This document shows, piece after piece, positions 54,801 to 63,800 of a DNA stretch of 64,000 nt. Every line of letters begins with the position of its first letter. Position 1 is the first letter of the stretch. The DNA comes from Monodelphis domestica (taxonomy: Eukaryota; Chordata; Mammalia; Didelphimorphia; Didelphidae). Where the stretch lies: contig NC_077234.1 of NCBI RefSeq assembly GCF_027887165.1, positions 163,116,877 through 163,180,876 of the forward strand, in the 5' to 3' direction. The position numbers and the translations under genes were made by a program. The notes under the pieces are model-generated. The model ran no database searches. It was not told where the DNA came from and worked only from the letters and a program-made list of their open reading frames with translations.

Positions 54801-57800
54801 CTGATTAGAGAAATACAAATCAAAACATTTCTTAGATATCTCATACCTATAAAATTTACTAAAATAATAAAAGGGCCAAAATAACATATTGGAGGGGGTA
54901 TGGAAAAATGAGGCCACTAATACACTGTTGGTAGAATTGTGAACCGATAACCATTTTGGAAAGCAACCTGAAATTATGCCTAAGACTTATAAAATTGTGT
55001 ATGTTTGCAGTATGACTTAGCAACACCACTAGTAAGTTTTTTCCTAAAATGATCTGGGGAAAAGGAAGAGCTTAAATGTTCTAAAATATTAATTGCAGCT
55101 ATCTTTGTGGTGGCAAAGAACTAGAAATTATGGGGAAACCCATCAATTTGGAATAGCTCAAAGTGTTGTGAACAAATTGTGCTATATCAATTGTGATGGA
55201 ATACTCTTGGGCCATAGTGACATGGAAAGGCCTACATGAAATTAATAAAAGTGAAATAAATAGAATCAAGAGAGCATTATATAAAGCAATAGAAATATTG
55301 TTTGAAGAATAAATTGTATATGTTCATCTCCAGAGAAAAAACCAATAAATAGAAATAAGCAAGACAGTTTTGTCTTAACCTAAAAAAGTTTCAACTTAAA
55401 AAAAAATGAAATTCATTATTTCACCAGTTAATGTAGCTTAAATTTAAAGCAAAGCACTGAAAATGCTTAGATGGTCTGTGATATAGTCCCATAAACAAAA
55501 GATTTGGTTCTAGCCTTACTGTTAATTTTAATAAGACCTATACATGCAAGTTTCCACTGTCTAGTGAGAATGCCCTTAAAACTATTAATACAAGACAAAG
55601 AGGAGCCAGTATCAGGCACACTATTAGTAGCCCACTAGACCTTGTACACCTCCATGGGACACAGCAGTGACTAACATCTATAAACAAAAGTTTGACTAAA
55701 TCATAACTACTTAGGGTTAGCAAATTTCACACCAGCCATCACAGTCATATGATTAACCCAAATTAACAGAATTTTGGCATAAAGCATGTTTAAGCTATAT
55801 GTCAAATGAAATTAATACTTTAAACTGTAATACGCTCTCTAGTTAATACTAAAATAAGCCATTAAAATGACTTTAATTGTTTGATCACAGGACAACTAAG
55901 ACACAAACTGGAATTAGATACCCCACTATGCCTAGCCATAAACTTAAATAGTTGAATAACAAAACTATTCACCAGAGAACTACTAACCATTGCTTAAAAC
56001 CCAAGGGGGGGGGGGGGGGGCAGCTGGGTATCTCAGTGGATTGAGAGTCAGACCTAGAGATGGGAGGTCCTAGGTTCAAATCTGGCCTCACAGATAAATT
56101 TCAAATTTGGCCTCAGACACTTCCCAGCTGTGTGACCTTGGGCAAGTCACTTGACCCCCATTGCCTAGCCCTTACCACTCTTCTGCCTTGGAGCCAATAC
56201 ACAGTATTAGTAAGGTAAGGGTTTAAAAAACAAACAAAAAACCCAAAGGACTTGGCAGTGCCCTAAACCTACCTAGGAGGAACCTGTTCTATGATCAATA
56301 AAACCAATCTTTTCTTGCCAATACAGCCTATAATACTGCTATTATCAGCCCACCTTAAAAGAGCCAAAGTAAGCAAAATTATTTTTCCATAAAAACATTA
56401 GGTCAAAATGTAGCACATGAAAGGGAAAGAAATGGACTACATTCTCTACATTAGTGGTAGTCTCTCGGTAGCCGAGGATGATGATTGTCTTTGTGCGTTT
56501 TCATCTATGGTGTATAGATGAGTGTGCACAAAGACACATGTGCGTGAATGAGATTTAAGTGGAAAAGTCGATGCACAGAGACAGTCCTATTCTCTCGGTG
56601 TTGGAAGCCTGGGTCCAGTGGCACGAAAAGTCGTTCCTCTACATTAGAAAACAACAAATCACCTTATGAAACTAAAGTGCTTGAAGAAGGATTTAGTAGT
56701 AAATTAAAAATAGAGAGCTTAATTGAAATAGTCAATAAGGGTGCACATACACCATCTATCACTTTCCTCAATACAGTTTACCAAAATTACTAATATTACT
56801 ACCAAAAAAAAGAGGAGAAAATTCATAACATGGTAAGTATACTGGAAAGCGGGATATCAAAATGTAGTTTAACAAAGCATTTAGATGAGACACCTAAAAG
56901 ATTTTCAACTTACAAGTTTCCTTTTATAAAACATGGGTTTTTGTGGTGGTCAAATGGTGCCTCCTCTGGGAAGGAGAGGGAGGAAAATACCTGGGAACTT
57001 TAATGTAAAAATAATTTTTTTAAGTGAAAGAGAAAATATTCCTAAAGCAGATTAAACTTTAAAAAAATACATAGCTTGAGGTGACTGGGCATAGTTAAGT
57101 GAACATTTGTTTAGTAATAAAACCTGAGCATGAGCATACTTTTAGGCAACAGGGTAATAATAGCCAAGGGAAGAGAAGAGACCGAAGTTAAAGGTAATGG
57201 GGATTTAAGGAGTAAGTTTCCATAGGAAAAAGAACAATAAAAAGTAAGACTTTGCTGCTCCTACTTTGGAGAGTGGTTGAAAAGAGGAAATAGAATATGA
57301 TAAAAAAAAAAAAGGCTTTTGAAAGTACAGAGAGGGGGAAGGAGGAAACCAAGTGATAGTCTCTTGGGGGCAAGTGGAAAGAAGAGGTTGTTTGAAATAC
57401 CCACTAGACAGAATATGATAGTCAGTCTTAGAAGAATTACCATCTAGCAGTGAAGATCCAACTAAGATTAGCTTACACACATTTTCGATTTTCATCCGCA
57501 ATGCTTTGTAGCACATAAGTAGAAGTGGAAGGTGGAGATGATCTAACTTTGGAATTTGGCAAGACCCACTGGTAGAGATTAATAGGGTTAGATATATTGG
57601 GAGAGGTTCTGGTAGCGAGAAAAAAGTAGGAACAACTTGATTTTTTTTTTCAAATTAATATATGTAAAGTACTATATGTTAGCCATTACTCTTATTTTAT
57701 CATACTTAGCAATAAGTCCATGATTGGAGACCAGAAAAGGCTTATATTTTAGGGTTGTTCTATGTGTATAGCATTAATTGTGATCAAAACAAGAAAAGAT

Positions 57801-60800
57801 TTATGTATGTTGGGGGTTTTTCAATTACCCATTCTTCCTGCATATATTCTGTCAGTTGCTAAATCTTGTTATTTCTACTTCAGTATATCTTGCATCATCT
57901 GTCTTCTGGACTATTGCATTTATTCCCTAATTGATCTTACTCCTCAAATTTTCCATTCCAGTCCCATCTTCCACAGCTTCCAAAGTGATATTCTTTATTC
58001 ATAGATTTTTTTTGTTTGCATTGGTTTTGTTTTTTTAATATATATATATTTTATTTGATCATTTCCAAGCATTATTCATTAAAGACATAGATCATTTTCT
58101 TTTCCTCCCCCCACCCCCACCCCCTGGGCCGACGCGTAAGTCCACTGGGCATTACATGTTTTCTTGGTTTGAACCCATTGCTATGTTGATAATATTTGCA
58201 TTAGAGTGTTCATTTAGAGTCTCTCCTCTGTCATGTCCCCTCAACTGCTGTATTCAGGCAGTTGCTTTTCCTCGGTGTTTCCACTCCCATAGTTTATCCT
58301 TTCCTTATGAATGGTGTTTTTTTTCTCCTGGATCCCTGCAGATTGTTCCGGGACATTACACCGCCACTAACAGAGAAGTCCATTACGTTCGATTATACCA
58401 CAGTGTATAATGTGTACAATGTTCTCCTGGTTCTGCTCCTCTCGCTCTGCATCACTTCCTGGAGGTTGCTCCAGTCCCCATGGAACTTCTCCACTTTATT
58501 ATTCCTTTGAGCACAATAGTATTCCATCACCAACATATACCACAGTTTGTTCAGCCATTCCCCAATTGATGGGCATCCCCTCGTTTTCCAGTTTTTTGCC
58601 ACCACAAAGAGCGCAGCTATGAATATTCTTGTACAAGTCTTTTTCCTTATTATCTCTTTGGGGTACAGACCCAGCAGTGCTATGGCTGGATCAAAGGGCA
58701 GACAGTCTTTTATTGCCCTTTGGGCATAGTTCCAAATTGCCCTCCAGAATGGTTGGATCAGTTCACAACTCCACCAGCAATGAATTAATGTCCCCACTTT
58801 GCCACGTCCCCTCCAGCATTCATTACTTTCCTTTGCTGTTATGTTAGCCAATCTGCTTGGGGTGAGGTGATACCTCAGAGTTGTTTTGATTTGCATCTCT
58901 CTGATTATAAGAGATTTAGAACACTTCTTCATGTGCTTATTAATAGTTTTGATTTCTTTATCTGAGAACTGCCTATCCATGTCCCTTGCCCATTTATCAA
59001 TTGGAGAATGGCTTGATTTTTTGTACAGTTGATTTAGCTCTTTATAAATATGAGTAATTAAACCTTTGTCAGAGGTTTCTATAAAGCTTTTTTCCCAATT
59101 TGTTGTTTCCCTTCTGATTTTAGTTACATTGGTTTTTATTCATAGATTTTTGACTGTCGCTTACCTAGTTGATAAACTCCACTAATACCCTATTGCCTAA
59201 GTGATACGCTCCTTCATTTGACTTTGATGGCCCTTCTTCACACACTTTCTCCAACCTATCTTTCCATCTTGTTCCCCTTTCTGAATTACATTCTAACCAA
59301 ACTCACTTCCCTTTGTGCATCTAAACAGGACCCACCACCTCCCATCATTGTACTTTTGTACTGACTTTCCCTTTGTCCTAGAAATTTATCCCTCTTGTCT
59401 TTGTGCTCTGAGTCACTTGCTTTCTTCAGGGCTCATATCATGCACTATCTTCAATACAAAGCTATCCACCTTACTGTGCCCCCCTTCCTGAGCAACTTAA
59501 TTTTATTTTATGTGCTTATTATATATTACCTCCCTTGATCAAATAGACGCTTTTTTTTTTTTTAAACCTTCCCTTCCCTCGTAGAATTGATAATTGTGTA
59601 TTGATTCTAAGGCCAAAGAGTGGTAAGGACTAGGCAATGGGGTTAAGTGACTTGCCCAGGGTCACACAGCCAGGAAGTATCTGAGGCCAGATTTGAACCC
59701 AGGATCTCCCATCTCTAGGTCAGGCTTTCAATCCACTGAGTCACCTAGCTGTTCCCAGATGCTCTTTTTCAAGAAAGGGGAACTACAGTTTTTTTCTTTA
59801 CATTCTTAAGAACTTGGCCTCCAGCCTGGTATATACGAGGCACTTAATAAATGTGTGTTGATTGTTCAGTTAAGTTTAATATTATCTTTATAATGATCAT
59901 TAGCATTTAGTAATGCATGCATTTGCTAGAAAGTGTTTTCTCTTTCACCCTTTAGATATCTTACATGATCTCAGCATGGGCTAGAATGTGCAAGATCCTA
60001 GGAAAAGAGTTTCAGCAGTATCTTCCTGTGGTTATGGGTCCTTTAATGAAGACTGCATCAATTAAACCTGAAGTGGCTCTCTTAGACAGTAAGTGTTCTA
60101 ATGTATTATTTTGTGTACAGTAAAATTTTCTCTTTGTTAATACGCCTTTGTACTAATCTCTTTTGTCTTTAATAGCACAAGACATGGAAAATATGAGTGA
60201 TGATGATGGTTGGGAATTTGTGAACCTTGGAGACCAGCAAAGTTTTGGAATTAAAACAGCAGGTCTTGAAGAAAAATCAACTGCTTGCCAGATGTTGGTA
60301 AGAGAGAGGAATATTACTTGTACAATCATCTTAGGAAATTATACTTCATAGATGCCATTTTATTTGGAGAAATTAGGAATTTATTCCCTTGAATGAATTA
60401 AGAAGATAGTGTGCTATCTAGAGCATTGTTGTCAACCTTGCCACACATGCCACACTTCCAAGAATGGTCCAAACCAAATTACATATTATGGGGGTGGAGA
60501 GGAGTTAGCTTTATAAAGTGTGTCTGAAGAATATTTGAGGTCTTGTGCTCAAATTTGACTTCAGACACACTTCATAGCTGCATGTGTGAACCTGGGCAAG
60601 TCACTTAACCCCCATTGCCTAGCCCTTGCCACTCTTCTGCCTTGGAACCAATATACAGTATTGATTCTAAGCAGAAGGTAAGAGTTTTAAAAAAAGAAAG
60701 GAAGAAATGTAATTGGGAAATTACATTTCAAAAAAAAAAAACCATAATTTTTGAGCCTATCACCACTAGAAAAATTAAATATTGAAGTGAATAGCACAAA

Positions 60801-63800
60801 TATTCTTTCTGCTTTGTGAATTTCTGGTGTTTTATATTAATAAGAATCTTAATTTTTCTCAGAATTTATTGGGCTGTATTTCCTAATGTCTTAATTAAAT
60901 CCTGCTTATGTTGTGCCATTTCTCTCATTTACTCCCTTTTGTCTATTAGAGACAAATAGTTCTACAAAGTACATCTCTTCTGGCCCTGCCCTATACTAAG
61001 AGACTCCCTCTGACAACCTCTTATCTTCCTAGTGACTCTGTCTCCATGAGCCTTCTAAACTACACATAGGGATGGCCATATCCTAGGTCTTCATTTCCTT
61101 CAAATGTTTACCCCCTCACTAGATGTTCTGACATCCCCTGTCTGATTACCTCTCAGCATTCTTCTCTTTGCCTGTTCATCTCCTTTGCCCTTACTGAATC
61201 CTCTGTACTCTTCAAGATTTTCTTGGGCTACTTTCCTCCCTCTCAACCTCAAGCCAGTGACTGTCGTGCTCATGGACTCCCTTAGATGCTTTATCCTCTG
61301 CTGCTCTTCTCAAGCCTTAGCTCAATTGTCTGCTTAAAGTCCAGCATGCTAACTGAGCACATCACAAATTCATGTTATTCAGCCTAAGCTAGGTGGGCCC
61401 TCACTGTCTTCATTCCTCTCTAGCTTGGAATAAAACTCTAGAAGTGCTGGGCCTGAGGTCAGGAAGACCTTACTTCAAATCTAACCTCAGATACTTAATA
61501 GCTGGGTGACCCTGAGCAAGTCATGTCACCTCTCTCCTCAACTGTTAAATGAGGTTAATTATAGCACCTTCCTCAGGAATGCAACATGTAGAATATTTGT
61601 AAAACATGTTGCAAACCTTAAAGTACTATATAAATGCTAACTATTATTTCTTTCCTCAAGCCTTTCCCATTTCCTTTCTCTCATTTCTCCATTAGTTTTT
61701 GAAGTATATTAAAAACTATTATTTTTAACTATATTGAAACAAATTGAGACCATTCATTGGCCCTTTCCTTTTCTTGCCAAAGCTAACTCTCCCTCATATA
61801 TGTGCACTTGATCCTTTCCCCTCCCAAATTCTTCAGATTACATCTTCACTCATCTCTCCCTTTGACTCATTTTTTTACTCTTGTTGGGTAACTTTTTTTT
61901 AACTGTTTCTATCAACTAGTTCTTTTCCTTGTAACCCTCAAACATTCAAGTGATATCTAGCCTTCAAATTATGTATGGTTCCACATCTCTCCTCTTTTTG
62001 TCAACCAAAGTCTTGAACATGTTTTATATACTCTTTACCTCTTCTCAGAAGTGAACCTTTTGCCACATCTAGCTTTTGAACTTCAATTGAAAACTGCTTT
62101 TTCCATAGTTGTCAACCTTGCCACACATTAGTTTATCACCAAATCTGATGTCCTTTTCTCAATCTCTGCTTTATTGGAGACTACTAACCACATTCTTCCT
62201 GGATATTCTTATTTCTCTAGTTTTCCCTTAAGTCCCCCTCCTCATTCTCTTGCTGGTTCATTAGGAGCATCACATAATGTAGCTGTAAGTTTTCTTCTGG
62301 GACTTCTCTTTAACTCTTCTGCTCCCACAGATTGAACTAGCATTATGCCAGTGATTCTAGTTGTATATATCTAGCCCAAGGCTTTCTCTTGAGCTTCACT
62401 TCCAAATCATCACTTGCCTATTGGATATTTGAAACTGGATGTCCAGAAGATATTTTAAAATGAACTACTTATCTTCCCTGCTAAAATGCCCACCCTCTTC
62501 CAGAATTAGCTATTTCTCTTGAAGGACCACCACCTTTGATTTATAAACACAGCATAATCTTGGACTCCTCTCTTTCCCTAACCTCCCGTGTTGCCAAATG
62601 TTACTATTTCATTTCTCAACCAGCTCTAGTCTCTATGGCTTTTAAAACACTATGTAACCTGGACCCAACTTGTCCTTTTAGAAAAATCATTGGACATGTG
62701 ATTCAGACAAATTGTCCCTTGTTCTTCACCCTTTTGCTTAATTGCTTAATCCCTAGTATATATTTCCTCCTTACAAAGCTTTACAAAGTTCCTTTCTTTT
62801 AAGACGCCACTCAAGCAGCTTCATAAAGCCTCTGATCTCTCGCAAGTTGCCATTCTGCATATATATATATATTTTTATATGTACTTTTTGTCTCCCCCAT
62901 TAGAATTTTTTTTAAACATTTTCTTTCTTAGTAACAACTCTTTAATATAGAAAGGCAAGGGCTAGGTAAACAGAGGTTAAGTGATTTACCTAGAGTCACA
63001 ATTAGGAAGTGTCTGACACCAGATTTTATCCCAGTCCTTATGTTCTGCCCTCTATCCTACCTAGCTACCCCTTTGCCCCTTAGAATTTAAGGTCACCATG
63101 AGCAGGGATTATGTCCCTACCTGAAAAATCTATAGATTCATAATAAATATTTATTGACTGATAGTTTAAGGAGCTTTAAAAAAGAATGAAGTAAAATCCT
63201 ATAGCTAAGTTTTCTACAGAATTTTAAGCCAGCATTAGTCTAGATTTCCCCTTTTTTCCCCCCAAAGTACTTTCAGCATGCATAAGTCTCTATGAGAGAT
63301 AGAAAATGGAGGCAGGATTATAACTATTTGAAAAAGGAGGATGAAAAAAGTCAATGCTGTTTCCCATTGTGAGCTAATGGCATTGGGACTGCAACCCTAA
63401 GTTGTCTTTTGTCTGAGTCCAAGTGCCTTTACTACTGTGCCCTACTTCTGCCTCTTGGAGTTAGATCATTGAGGATAATTCAACACTTATTTCATAGCCT
63501 TTCATAATGGTTTATATTTAATTTGAGATTCTGCTTCTGCTATATTATAGGGTTCCAAGTGTCTTTATTCTTTTCATCCCAAGAGAGAAATCTTAGAAAA
63601 TAGAATACATAGATATTTTTAAGGCATTGAAGTGAATAAAAATTCTTTTGACATCCAAAGTATTCCTATATAAGCACACTATGAAAACAAATTATTGTCA
63701 CCTGGTAGCCTTGATTCTGAGAACTTTGTTGATCATTTTTTGGTGGAATTGCTTTATCAATACTAAAGCACAACACTGATGTTGACATTTCTTTGTGTTT

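Larger units (their letters stand above)
55427..56918 (+). pseudogene. Nuclear mitochondrial DNA copy (NUMT): tRNA-Phe, 12S rRNA, tRNA-Val
   Basis: The order matches mitochondrial DNA. tRNA-Phe (55427-55497): 'gttaatgtagcttaaattta', 'ctgaaaatgcttagatggtc', 'cccataaaca'. 12S rRNA: 'ggaattagataccccactat', 'ggacttggcagtgccctaaa', 'ggatttagtagtaaattaaa', 'cataacatggtaagtatact'. Then tRNA-Val: 'aaaatgtagtttaacaaagc', 'acacctaaaagatttt'. Two later insertions split the 12S part (56005-56237 and 56455-56636). Substitutions and small losses throughout show it is non-functional. Mitochondrial length without inserts is about 1.08 kb. The tRNA parts are not working genes. Confidence 0.93.
57820..59870 (+). 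repeat. L2 LINE, plus orientation, split by L1 and SINE
   Basis: 'cttccaaagtgatattcttt' before the L1, 'cttctttcttcagggctcat'-like 3' region after it, and 'aggcacttaataaatgtgtg' at the end. The L1 at 58011-59134 and the SINE at 59560-59756 are nested in it. Confidence 0.75.
60900..63165 (+). repeat. L2 LINE, long plus-orientation copy
   Basis: The longest L2 in the window. Reverse transcriptase-region remnants around 61750-62300 ('atgtccttttctcaatctct', 'cctggatattcttatttctc'), 'ggactcctctctttccctaa' near 62560, and the 3' end 'cataataaatatttattgac' near 63140. A CORE-SINE (61435-61650) and a tRNA-type SINE (62909-63079) are nested in it. The left limit is uncertain. Confidence 0.65.

Noticed and set aside
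55427-55497. Functional tRNA gene
   Set aside because: It is the tRNA-Phe end of a nuclear mitochondrial copy; the context and decay argue against function.
58393-58980. 195-residue minus-strand gene
   Set aside because: It is the C-terminal end of L1 ORF2, flanked by a target duplication.
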